From: Strigamia acuminata
Lineage: Eukaryota > Arthropoda > Chilopoda > Geophilomorpha > Linotaeniidae
NCBI GenBank assembly: GCA_949358305.1
Contig: OX442319.1
Location: 13,144,001-13,208,000, forward strand
Direction: 5' to 3'
Length of the DNA: 64,000 bases
The translations under genes were made by a program, and so were the position numbers. The notes below the pieces were generated by a model. It did not search any database. It was not told the DNA's origin and saw only the letters and a program-made list of their open reading frames with translations. Every line of letters starts with the position of its first letter. Within the stretch, counting starts at the first letter, position 1. Below, in pieces: positions 43,882-54,166 of the stretch.

Positions 43882-44159
43882 ATGAATAAATAAATCAAAC
43901 GAGACGTTTGACCGGATTACATCGGTTCCGGAGTCGCGCGCTGGAATGGCGCAACCCGCATGATGGGTCGAATGTGACCGGGTTCGGTCCACTGCCACGA
44001 TGGCGACTGGGGCGGATCAATTGGCTGACAACTGAATAAACAAAGAAATAAAGAAATGAAGAAACGGATAAACGAACGATCGAAACCGGTCGGTCGAATC
44101 TCTCACCTTGCATCATCGCCGTCGTTGTTGTGGTCGTTGGTTTTCTCGTTTTTGTTCAT
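43451..44159 (-). CDS. Five-exon small gene with duplicated 78-nt exons, 113 residues
   Basis: Minus-strand exons: 44159-44107 (ATG, donor GTGAGA), 44031-43921 (donor GTAATC), 43837-43760 (donor GTGAGT), 43635-43558 (donor GTAATT) and 43472-43451 (stop TAA). All four introns are phase 2, and every join keeps the frame open. Exons 3 and 4 are both 78 nt and encode related peptides (IHPRGRSLLFLRFAGAQ and IQSRGRARMLARFAATE, both then PGRP), so they are a tandem exon duplication. The N terminus is hydrophilic (MNKNEKTNDHNNDGDD), the rest Arg/Pro-rich. Introns are full of AAATAAATA repeats. A 5' UTR exon probably ends near 44427 (CCAAAAA|GTGAGT). No known domain; function unknown. Confidence rests on splice signals, phase agreement and the exon homology. 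Confidence 0.6.
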
Positions 44160-47100
44160 CGTCTGGAACATAGAAATTAAATTAAAGTCGAATGCAAAGG
44201 AAAATAAAATAACGGCTAAGAAAAAATAAAAAATTGCAAGTCACGAGTCTGTCAAATGAGCGAGCGAGCGGTGCCCGACCGAACCAATGCAGGCGTTCGT
44301 GTTTGCACGCGCGTGTTAATTGATACGTTGTCGAGAGAGGCGTAGAGGTAATCGAGGGTTGTTTTTTTTTTCAATTTGTCGATCGATTGACTGATAAATG
44401 TGACGGTAGAACGGTCAACTACTCACTTTTTGGAAGATGGAAACACGACGTCGTCTGTCCCGCGCGTGATCACTATCGATGCATAGAGCGACACCAAGTG
44501 ACATAATCCGGAAACATGGCGGCTGTCTGTCTGTCTCCATCCTCTCGGCACACGGTTCCACGCGGCGGGTATCTCCGTCCACTCGACCAATCGTCGTATT
44601 CGTTGTTATCCTTTTTCCTTTTTTTTTTCTTTTTTTTTCTTTCTTTTTTTTTTTCTTTTTTTCTTTTTTAGGCGAGTAAATAAAACTGACTGAAATAAAA
44701 ATTCCCATCCGTCCACCCATTTCGTTTTGTTTTTTAACGTGACGATTCTGAGTAATTACGTCACACCGTGTACCCCAACCATTAATCAGATTATCACGAT
44801 AGATGTCGCGTGAAATGAGATTGTGAACGCTTAAACTGGTCTACGATTTAAATTCCATTACGCGATGCACGGCGCGCCATCGTAAATGACGCGAATTTCG
44901 GTCACTGCATCCGATGGATCTACTAACACCTTCAGACCAACCGGGACTGATTCGAGCCCTCGCGGAAATCCGGGGGGTTTCGGTCACAAAAGTCTGCATT
45001 CGGGTTGCGCAACCACTCTATTGTTCAGCCGTTAGTCAACCGGGGCAGTTGGCACCGACGAGCGTCGACAGTCCCAACAAATTCTTCCAAAATAAACTCT
45101 CACATCGACATCACAACGTTCCGCCCGGTACAAACAAACAAACAGTTATGAAAAACACTTGGGTTATCTATTTATTTATTTATTTGTCCGTTCGTTTCCA
45201 CACACTCTCTTTGCACATGACAGATTCGGCATCTGGTCGTAGAAAATTTCAATATTTTGATGCAACACGTTCTGGTGTCAGTGCGCGATCGTGAGCGAAG
45301 TCCTCGACAATGTGCTCGCATGAGCGTGTCTTTGTTTGCCATGCACACGCGTGAACGCGTTCCCACGCGCGATAATATGCGAGGTGCGATGTATGTAAGC
45401 GCGACATGGATTTTTGACACCGGCATCGATAATAATGTTCACCAACGTGGATAAATGTCCGAAGGTGTCCGGTGCTTATGGCAACGCACCGGGACGCAGT
45501 TAAATAGCAAGTAGAATTAAAAATATAATTGTTTAATAAAAGGAAACTCTCATAATGTTGAAACGATAAAGCAAACGCAGAATTCAGATCCAAACTCAGA
45601 TTCGAATTAGGTCAGATTAGGCCAGGTTATAGATCCACAAACTCCCGAGACGCGACAAGAAAATGAAAAGGACGCGTTTATCACTTATAGGTGCCTGGCG
45701 ATCGACAACGAGCGGACGATTAAAGTTTAAATTTCGGATCTTGGAACCGGTTCCGCGGTTCGTATTCCAATGATTAACGAGATTATCTTCGTAGCAACCG
45801 ACTGGAACAAAAGTTTCGTAAAATATCCGCCGTTTCATATTTTAATTTTATCTTCCAGAGTTGACGTCCCGTCAGAGTCGACGCGAGTTCTAATCACCGC
45901 GTCCGCTGCATTTTGCGAAAGCCTTCATATCGAGAGCAGAGCGAGGGGCCGTCGTCGCTCGGTCGAGCGGCACAGTACCCACCGAGTGGCGCGGTACCCG
46001 AGTTCTTCTGGCGCCAGTGCCTATATGTGTCACATTTGCACGCCCCTCTCGGTCTCAGACTGGCCTTCGGGTCGGTCAAAATAATAAATAAATGAATCGG
46101 AAATAGAACGCACCCGTTCTCGCTCGGTCTACCGGCGAATGGGAGCAGTTGGGGCCGTTGAGCGGCGACGACAGCAGCCCTAACGACTCGTCCCGAAAAT
46201 AAGTTTCCGCACCGACATCCGTTCGCTTATTTAAACCCCATGACGCGCGCGTGGTTGCCTGCATTTTTCGGCTTGTTTCGACACGTTTCGACGTCGACGC
46301 GCGACCGTGAGCAAAGTCCTCAGCAACATATGGACATGAGTGTGTCTTTGCTCGCGATCTACGACGCGCGATAATGCACGTGATGCGATGGGGGTGAGCG
46401 CGACACGGGTTTTTGGCGCGGGCGTCGGTAATGATGTCCGTCAACGTGGATATATGTCCACAAAGTGTCCGGTGTTTATGGCAACGCACCAGGGCGCAAT
46501 TAACTACCAACGAGAATTGAAAATGTAATTGTTTAATAAAAGGAAACTCTCATAATGTTGAAACGATAAAGCAAACGCAGTATTCAGATCCAAACTCAGA
46601 TTCGAATTAGGTCAGATTAGGCCAGGTTATAGATCCACAAACTCCCGAGACGCGACAAGAAAATGAAAAGGACGCGTTTATCACTTACAGGTGCCTGGCG
46701 ATCGACAACGAGCGGACGATTAAAGTTTAAATTTCGGATCTTGGAACCGGTTCCGCGGTTCGTATTCCAATGATTAACGAGATTATCTTCGTAGCAACCG
46801 ACTGGAACAAAAGTTTCGTAAAATATCCGCCGTTTCATATTTTAATTTTACCTTCCAGAGTTGACGTCCCGTCGGAGTCGACGCGAGTTCTAATCACCGC
46901 GTCCGCTGCATTTTGCGAAAGCCTTCAGACCGAGAGCAGAGCGAGGGGCCGTCGTCGCTCGGTCGAGCGGCACAGTACCCACCGAGTGGCGCGGTACCCG
47001 AGTTCTTCTGACGCCAGTGCCGATAGGTGTCCCTTTTGCACGCCCCTCTCGGTCTCAGACTGGCCTTCTGGTCAGTCACAATAACAAATCAAAAATAAGC

Positions 47101-48112
47101 TACACAACTGACAAAAGTTATGATTAAAATGCTGATTAAAAATGTAATAATATTGTTGCCAAATAACTGACGACTATAAATAAATTTTCCACATTGAAAT
47201 TGTCCGTAAAATCCGAAGTAAAATTCATCGGAGGAAATTATACCTGTGCACCTCGCTGCGCGGTATCTGCGCATGCGCATTTACGATTTAACGCAAACTT
47301 TAAATTAATCCCAGAATCCATCATTGTTCGCAATTGTGATTGCGTCTGGAATTGTGTGCTATTTTAATTGTAAATTTTAATATTTCAATAATCTCAAATC
47401 AAACTGAAAAAAAAAAAAAAAAAAAAATATTCATTTCATTAAATTCTGATTGTCGCCCCTCTCGACCACGTTGCGTTCATTATCACGCATTAGGGCGCGC
47501 TCAAACGCGCGTACCATTAGAGGCGACGCGTTTGCGTTGGTGCACTGATGTGCGCTTCTCTCGCGGGTGGGCGCAAAGAAATGGAGAGGAAAAGAGAAAA
47601 CGTAAAGAAGAGAATGGAAAGAATCCTCTCTTTATTTTTTTTTATTTCTTTATTTATTTATTTATTTTTTTTCTTAATTTCTAATTTGTGTCACCGAGTG
47701 TCGCGTCGTATTCTCGCGTCTTTGCAGCGAGCGACGGGCTAAAGCTTTCCTACCATACCGCGCTTTGCTTCGCGCACTTGTACGCATTGGTTCATTCGCT
47801 ATATCGAGTTTCGTTTGCACGGTAAGCAAACCTAGTCAATTTTCAAAATAGAAAAAGGGGAAGAATCTCCAACAATTTGACCGACTCGTCAATTAAACCG
47901 ACCGACCAACTAACTAAATGAACCAGAACGGGTCGATGCGCGAGCACGGGCGGGAATCCCCGTGGTTACACCACTATCACCGCCATTTTGTTCTCGATCT
48001 CTATCCAATTTTAGTTTTGCAGTCGGACTCACGATTTTGTCAGTTTTTCGTTTTTCATTTATTCGTTTAAATTCTTTCTCTTTTTCCTCGATGGTAGACG
48101 CAACAAGACGAG
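44160..48112. repeat. 5' region of the five-exon gene, then structured repeats
   Basis: 44160-44500 holds the putative 5' UTR intron and promoter of the minus-strand gene. 44740-47090 is the structured repeat family again (UUCG hairpins at 46058-46077 and 47058-47077; a GGGGCAG...CCGACGAGCGTCGAC hairpin near 45045). Two units, about 45530-46090 and 46530-47090, are nearly identical with a 1000-bp period. 47090-48110 is unique-looking: an A-run (47406-47427), TTTATTTATT runs near 47635-47675, and the TK 5' flank. Confidence 0.65.
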
Positions 48113-48670
48113 ATGTCGACGTCGGCCATCGAGGATCGACCACGAGGCAATATCCAGTTAATAGTGGGCCCGATGTTTGCAGGGAAAACAACTGAACTCT
48201 TGAGGCGCCTAGAAGGAGAAGAAGCGTTGTTATTGAAGCCCAAAATCGACAACCGCCACATTCCCGGAGAAATCGTCGCTCGTGACGGAAAATCGAGAGC
48301 GGCGCGCGCCGTCGAAAACCTCGCGGAAGCCCGAAGACAATCCGAAAATTTCGGGATTATCGGGATTGACGAGGGCCAGTTTTTCGAGGACTTGGTACAA
48401 TTCTGTCAAGAAATGGCAGAGAAAGGAAAGACTGTGGTAATCGCGGCCCTCGATGGGGATTTCAAGTTGAACCCGTTCGGTCAAGTCTGCGATTTGCTCC
48501 CGAAATCAGAGCACATCGTGAAGCTGAAGGCAACGTGCTACCGGTGTCGAGGGGAAGCCGCGTTCACGAAGCGGACGTCGGGCGAAGAAGACGTCGTGGT
48601 GATAGGGGGTGCCGAGAAATACGCCCCCACGTGTCGCGCGTGTTTCGCAAATTGTTCACCAATCGGCTAA
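48113..48670 (+). CDS. TK1: Thymidine kinase, TK1 type, intronless
   Basis: 185 residues, ATG at 48113, TAA at 48668-48670, AATAAA near 48737. Phosphorylates thymidine to dTMP in the cytosolic salvage pathway (family knowledge). P-loop GPMFAGKTTEL (about 19-29), Walker-B/catalytic IDEGQFF (catalytic Glu), ALDGDF, the lasso region with VVIGGAEKY, and zinc-binding Cys pairs CYRC and CRAC. All key residues are present. The segment between P-loop helix and the next strand (LLRRLEGEEALLLKPKIDNRH) looks about five residues shorter than usual for animal TK1, and there is no C-terminal extension. It lacks introns although neighbouring genes have them, so it may be a retrocopy or an old transfer; there is nothing else viral around it. 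The ATG was chosen because it precedes the conserved NIQLIVGP strand by about a dozen residues. Confidence 0.9.
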   Translation: MSTSAIEDRPRGNIQLIVGPMFAGKTTELLRRLEGEEALLLKPKIDNRHIPGEIVARDGKSRAARAVENLAEARRQSENFGIIGIDEGQFFEDLVQFCQEMAEKGKTVVIAALDGDFKLNPFGQVCDLLPKSEHIVKLKATCYRCRGEAAFTKRTSGEEDVVVIGGAEKYAPTCRACFANCSPIG

Positions 48671-48966
48671 CAAACCGGTCGTGTCGTTTTTAACACCGAT
48701 AGATTCATTCGAATTAAATTTTTTTTTTTTTGCGATCAAATAAACCCAATCAATCGTGGCCACTTATCTCGAATTCAATTTTAATTTAAATTATAAACTA
48801 CAAATAAACAAAATACAATAAAAAATGAAAAATTACGCCGATGGCGCTACGTTCGATAACGATGTCCCACTAAGAGGAAGAAAAAAAAATATATGTATAT
48901 ATATATATATATATCAAACAAACAAACAAACAAACAAAAAAAAAAAAAGAATGATAAAAAGAATAA
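48671..48966. repeat. 3' flank with (TA)n and AAAC repeats
   Basis: 3' UTR of the TK gene and of the minus-strand gene that converges on it; includes TATATA (48897-48914) and CAAACAAACAAA runs. Confidence 0.6.
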
Positions 48967-49620
48967 TTAATTAACTAACTGGACAGGTAGATATAGCGCG
49001 ACGAACTGGTGGCGGTCGCGGGTGACTGGTGACTGGTAACTGGTGACGAATGGGTTGCAACCACCAAACTGGTAGCAAGTTGTGCAGAATTGAAACACAT
49101 AGTTTCGGGTGGATCTTGGGATATCCGACCACCCATGCGTCGAAGGTGGCGATCGCGACGAACCCCTTAAAAATAAAATAAAAATAAAATAAAATAAAAT
49201 AAAAAGTGTCAAATAAATAAAACCAATCGATCGACCAACCACTCTCACCTCGTGCCCGGGCGCATTTCACCCCAAATGATGGGATTATCCACGTTCTTTT
49301 TCCCAAATGACAATCGCGATGGGCCCCTTAAAAATAAAATAAAAATGAAATGAAATAAAATAAAATGTGTCGAATAAATAAAACCAATCGATCGACCAAC
49401 CACTCTCACCTCGTGCCCGGGCGCACTTCACCCCAAATGATGGGATTATCCACGTTCTTTTTCCCAAATGACAATCGCGATGGGCCCCTTAAAAATAAAA
49501 TAAAAATGAAATGAAATAAAATAAAATGTGTCGAATAAATAAAACCAATCGATCGACCAACCACTCTCACCTCGTGCCCGGGCGCACTTCACCCCAGATG
49601 ACGTTCTTTCCATTCTCCAT
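48967..49620 (-). CDS. Four-exon small gene with triplicated exon module, 134 residues
   Basis: Minus-strand exons: 49620-49571 (ATG directly after a TTTCAG acceptor), 49487-49410, 49326-49249 and 49165-48967 (stop TAA). All donors are GTGAGA and all three introns are phase 2. Exons 2 and 3 are 78 nt and virtually identical; each encodes GPSRLSFGKKNVDNPIIWGE plus VRPGTR, and exon 1 ends with the same VIWGEVRPGT. They lie in a 161-bp genomic tandem repeat that includes the introns. The last exon is unrelated, with a Cys-rich FCTTCYQFGGC segment. Because 78-nt phase-2 exons can be added or lost without breaking the frame, module number may vary. Unknown function; no known domain. Real-gene evidence is the splice-site and frame consistency. 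Confidence 0.6.
49249..49620. repeat. 161-bp tandem exon-intron repeat
   Basis: Two full and one partial copy of a 161-bp unit made of one 78-nt exon plus one 83-nt intron rich in AAATAAAATA; copies differ at very few positions. Confidence 0.9.
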
Positions 49621-49883
49621 CTGAAATGTAAAAATTAGATTACCGTAAATTAAATACAAACGAGAATTGAACAGCAAAACACAATCAATGAAAAGGAAAG
49701 GAAGGTGAATAAAACCACAGATCAATCAAACAATGATAAACCGAATTATTCTCTTTTCATTTCTGGCAAGCGAGAATATGGCGACGAATTCCGCGCCTCT
49801 CCACGCTTCCACTCGTTTAGACACAAGCGGACGAATGGTCGGATTGTTGAAACAATTGTTGTCGTTGTCAATTGGTTGATTGG

Positions 49884-49920
<37 letters not shown>

Positions 49921-50177
49921 TGATAAATAGATAAACGGCATAAATACTTTCAACTTGCTCAGCAGCGAAGCACGTGGCGCGGAATCAGCGGTCAGGTATG
50001 GCGGATTTCGATAACGACGCTTGGTGATCGGAGTTACAAAAAAATAAAAATTTGAAAGCATCGTGAAACAAATAGATGAATAAACAAATAAACATAAATA
50101 TATAAATAAACAAATAAATAAATAAAATAGACAAAAATAAACAAACAACGTCGCATCACGCGCGGGATTCCATGGTT
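49621..50177. other. 5' flank of the four-exon gene, GATA repeat, exon edge
   Basis: Contains a (GATA)n run at about 49886-49922, AAATAAATA runs, and at its right end the ATG at 50172-50174 of a probable host exon that is interrupted by element B. No other gene seen. Confidence 0.5.
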
Positions 50178-52075
50178 TGTGACGGTGACGACCACAACTC
50201 CCATTTAACAATGGTACCGGGAAGAGATCGCAATAAATAAACAGTGAATACAATACGAGATAAATACAAGACAGTTTATTGTTGGCAAACAATATGGATG
50301 AGCTAAATTATACATAGGACTAATGCCGACATTTGGCAAGTTAAATCAGCTATTAAACTATACAAAGAATTGGCCAACTGGCCCTAGAATAATATCACTA
50401 CGGGTCTGGAATATGGGAGCGGTTTCCCCATCGCTCGACCTGATTATAGATGTCATCTTAAGCCGGATGGCTGTGTCCTGGAGTCCGATACGGCTTCGCT
50501 GGTTTCCTTGGTTCGCTGTGTAAACTATCGCACGTCGATAAATCGAATGATCTGAGCATTGCGGTTGACTTTGTCTGCACCGCCACAACTTTGGGAGGAT
50601 ATTGGTGTAAGTAAATGTATTCATTTACTTATCAATATTCCACTTATGAATTATATTTAATTCATATCGTTGTGAATTCTTATTTAGATATTTCGGGAAT
50701 AAGTTGTCGTCAACTTATCGGTTATATTGAGTTCAATATGAGATTAAGTCTTCTGACTTGATTTTGGTCCAACTGGTTGTCGAGTTTAAGTTTTTCTGTT
50801 ATAAATAAAATGAAGATTAAGCTTCCCGTCGCAACACACAATTGCCATCGATTAGAATATACGCCTTGCCATGCAGAACGGTATCAAGCGTCCCCGGCGT
50901 CGCAGCACGGTCGTCCATCGAGTGGTTGACGGTACCACGTACACAGGGGTCGATAGCTCGCGGCTCCGCACAGCAGTTTTATCTCTCGCGGTACTAATAA
51001 TAGACCGACTGCTTTGGCATCGAATACCATGAGAATCAGCTTGCCAAACACTTGGTGCTACTCGTGGTTACTGTAAAACAGACTGCTTTGGCACCATCAG
51101 GTGAAGGAACCGATTCTCAACAATACCGATGCTACTCGTGGTAACGGAATACGTTCATACCGAAAAAGACAACTTGGTCCTGTCCGGAGGATACTGAATT
51201 GCACAACGGCGGGTTCTCCTTCGGCGTCGCAACCGTAGACTGTAACATTTATGCAACATAATAATCCCAGCACTTCGACTTCAATTGCCGGCGGTGGCAT
51301 GATTCTGTAGAATCATGCAACGGTTCTTTGCGAATAAATCAACAAAGAACCAAAAGGTTTTTTACGTGAACAACGAATCATATTTCTTAAGTAACAATAC
51401 CAAACAGAAAATAATCAAACAGAGCTGCGGAATGGCCGATTGTTTGGGTTTATATAACCTGACTGGATTAAGGATTAATCCAGTCATCCAATTGGAACAT
51501 GGGTTCCACGAATCCCTCCAATCCCGTATCACCGGAAGTGGATACGGAGGAGCATTATGCTAATTCTCACCACAACCGGAACTGGATACCCAGGGCCGGA
51601 AATGGATCCACCAATCAGATCGATCGGTTGATCGATTGATCACCAAATGTTCTATCCCGCAGAAAATGGAAGTTATAATGTATTTAACATCAAAAGACAT
51701 TAATATATCTTTATATTAATGTTCACAAAGCTTCGTTTCGTTCTAGTAAATATAGTTTTATATTTATTTACATGTTTTATATTCATATCTTGAATTTACC
51801 GCTAAATCGTGATCGCGCCATCTGGCGACAACATTGCGCATTGACAAATGCGGTTTTAGTAGACGAATCATCGTGATTTGGTCGTGATATCTTGATATCA
51901 TGTAGGAATGTTATTAATACTAATTAATACATCATCTTTTATCATGGAAACCTCATAAATAGCTTTATTTAGGAATTATATCCGTTTTACACAGAATACT
52001 GTAAAAATACCGTCATAATGACACAACAGCGCTTTTCTATAGAAAATAGGCATTTATAGCCATTAAACCGTCATA
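50178..52075 (-). repeat. 3' LTR of element B
   Basis: 1898 bp. Minus-strand TATA box near 51450-51458. Contains perfect hairpins at 50278-50293, 50608-50631 (10-bp stem), 50646-50665, 50699-50718, 50724-50739, 50746-50759, 51297-51318 (9-bp stem), 51322-51351 and 51461-51485 (11-bp stem), mostly with 3-4-base loops. Confidence 0.93.
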
Positions 52076-52669
52076 CATCCCCCTTAATAACACAACTATA
52101 TAATATTTTATAGAGTTTTCGTTATTCTCCTAATTAGCATAAATGCTATTTTCGGACTTGATGTATCTTGGAGATACCGTGACTTCCAATTTCGAATTTG
52201 AGTTTACATAAACTAACTTGAATTATCTAAGTTCTGATTTTCTGCCGAAATAATCTTTTCTAATAGCCTAAATTCAAGTCCAGAATTTATTTCCAAGTCT
52301 TCTTTTTTGAAGAAACTTTCGTCATACATAAAATCATCATTTGTGTTATCACAAAATATTTATTTCATATGCCTAGTCAGATGTATCGCTATAAATATAC
52401 AATAAATAGCTTTTAGATGATAAGAGTTGACAATTTAAGAATCAAAATGTCCCCCTTAATTGTCATGACCGGAGTCACTTGGTATTCTTTGTACAATTGA
52501 CTAATTTAATTAAACTAGTTGTCTTAATAATGTAGCATTACTTTTCAAAATTTTGTTAATTCTAACTTTTATATTTTGTCCCCCTTTTCTTTAGAAGAGA
52601 GGTCATGATTTTTAGAAGAGGATTTTCTGTTTACACTATAATCGGGGAATCTTTGTGTATCATATCATG

Positions 52670-54154
52670 TTAATCAACATGATTCTTTGCTAAATATTGA
52701 GCTCGCATATTTGCGAATTTCCGAGATCTCTCAGCCTGCTGTACTGATTTCTTTCGACGTTTTTCCTTTGGGCAGTTACATACAGTGTACTGACTTGGCA
52801 GTGTAAATGACCGTGACGACCCAACTTTTTGTTTTAGGTCATCTCTGGAAAACCATACATGAATGGGACCCTCATTGGAAAACCATACGTGGAAAGGACC
52901 CATATTTGGAATTGTGAAATCCCGCAACAAACGAGGGGATCTATATTTGACTCTAAGTCGTGGAACTGATGATTGGAAACCTGGGTTTTCAGTCAGTTTT
53001 TGAACATGTTGGTTTGTATTTGAAGTTTCTTCATCACCAGCTGGACTTGGTGACCGAAAACGCTTTTTTGAAGTTCTTAATTCCTCTCGTTGAGATGAAT
53101 TATTCTGGATATTGCAGGGTTGCTTTCCAGACGCAAATTGTTGTATCTCCGTCAGATTGACGACTGGGACGGGTTTTAGTCGTTGGTTACGGTATTGATT
53201 TCGAAATACGAATTGTTGCGCTTCGTTTATATTTTTAAATTCAGCTGAATTTAACTGGTATTGTTTACAATACTGTTCGAATTGATACCGGATCTCCCGT
53301 GGGTTAGTCAAAAAACTTTCTTTTTTAGGTTTAAAATCATTCTCATTATCGTGTTGGTAATACTTTTTCAAGGGAAAAGTTTGCTTGACTTTTTTTTTTC
53401 GATTTGAAATGGGCGTTAGGTAGAATTGTCTTGGCTGGGGACTCTTCTTGGTAGACAAATCATACGTCCGCAAACATGAGTTTGTGATCGGCGATCGGGC
53501 ACGTTGTTGTACGTTATTTGACTGCAAATGTTTGTTTGGAGTCCGAATATCTTTCCTTTGCGTTGATATTGGTGGCCCAAAACTTTTGTTTACGGTTCCC
53601 AATTCTTTTGATAGCGGTAGGTTAATCGACAGATTAAGGCTAGCCACATATCGTTGTGCTTCAGCTGGATTAGCATATCGAACTGAAATTAGCTGATCTC
53701 GATTGTAAACGAGTTTTAATTTGTTCTGAACAACCGACTGGTTAGTTAACGAACTCTCTGGATGAGAATTATTAGGTTTATAATTCTCTTCCCCCTTATC
53801 TACCGAATTAGGTGGTTTAAACTTTTCTAACTTAGATCCCCTACTGGATGTTTGAAACATAGTATGAGAATCTTGATTCACTAAGTTTCGGCTGTATGTT
53901 TGTGGATTCCGTACTGGATCTTGATGTGAAGATTGAGATTGGGTACGATCTCGCCAGTTCCTAGCTTTTACATAGTCTGAAGCTTCGATTATATTTTTAA
54001 ACTTGGTTTTATCCAGTCCATGACGATTACAATACAGAGTAAAATGATCGGGAATCTTTTCTGTTTGATCGCCAAGTGGTACAGAACTTAAATTTAAGTT
54101 TGTCTGCTTATTATTTCCTTTTGGATCGATCATATTCAATGGTTTTTGAGCCAT
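52670..54154 (-). CDS. Element B protein with three gag N-terminal motifs
   Basis: 494 residues from the ATG at 54154 (frame open a few codons upstream). The motif found once near the N terminus of gag in elements A and C occurs here three times: about 39-68 (LYCNRHGLDKTKF...EASDYV), 146-173 (LVYNRDQLISVRY...EAQRYV) and 292-326 (QYCKQYQLNSAEF...EAQQFV). The rest is basic and Gln/Asn/Ser-rich. There is no capsid-like domain and no CCHC knuckle, so it is not a complete gag. The ORF is intact within a recently inserted element, which argues that the protein does something, perhaps entering or modifying particles made by an autonomous relative. That role is inference. Confidence 0.8.
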   Translation of the reverse strand: MAQKPLNMIDPKGNNKQTNLNLSSVPLGDQTEKIPDHFTLYCNRHGLDKTKFKNIIEASDYVKARNWRDRTQSQSSHQDPVRNPQTYSRNLVNQDSHTMFQTSSRGSKLEKFKPPNSVDKGEENYKPNNSHPESSLTNQSVVQNKLKLVYNRDQLISVRYANPAEAQRYVASLNLSINLPLSKELGTVNKSFGPPISTQRKDIRTPNKHLQSNNVQQRARSPITNSCLRTYDLSTKKSPQPRQFYLTPISNRKKKVKQTFPLKKYYQHDNENDFKPKKESFLTNPREIRYQFEQYCKQYQLNSAEFKNINEAQQFVFRNQYRNQRLKPVPVVNLTEIQQFASGKQPCNIQNNSSQREELRTSKKRFRSPSPAGDEETSNTNQHVQKLTENPGFQSSVPRLRVKYRSPRLLRDFTIPNMGPFHVWFSNEGPIHVWFSRDDLKQKVGSSRSFTLPSQYTVCNCPKEKRRKKSVQQAERSRKFANMRAQYLAKNHVD

Positions 54155-54166
54155 AAAAAAATTCAA

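Noticed and set aside
47340-47742. Plus-strand frames with poly-Lys and poly-Phe runs
   Set aside because: Driven by A- and T-runs; no splice or domain support.
48113-48670. TK gene as evidence of an integrated large DNA virus
   Set aside because: No other viral gene lies nearby and neighbouring genes have spliceosomal introns; TK1 is a normal animal gene family.
50323-51563. Short frames in the element B LTRs (repeated at 57827-59067)
   Set aside because: Same reason: LTR sequence, no protein features.
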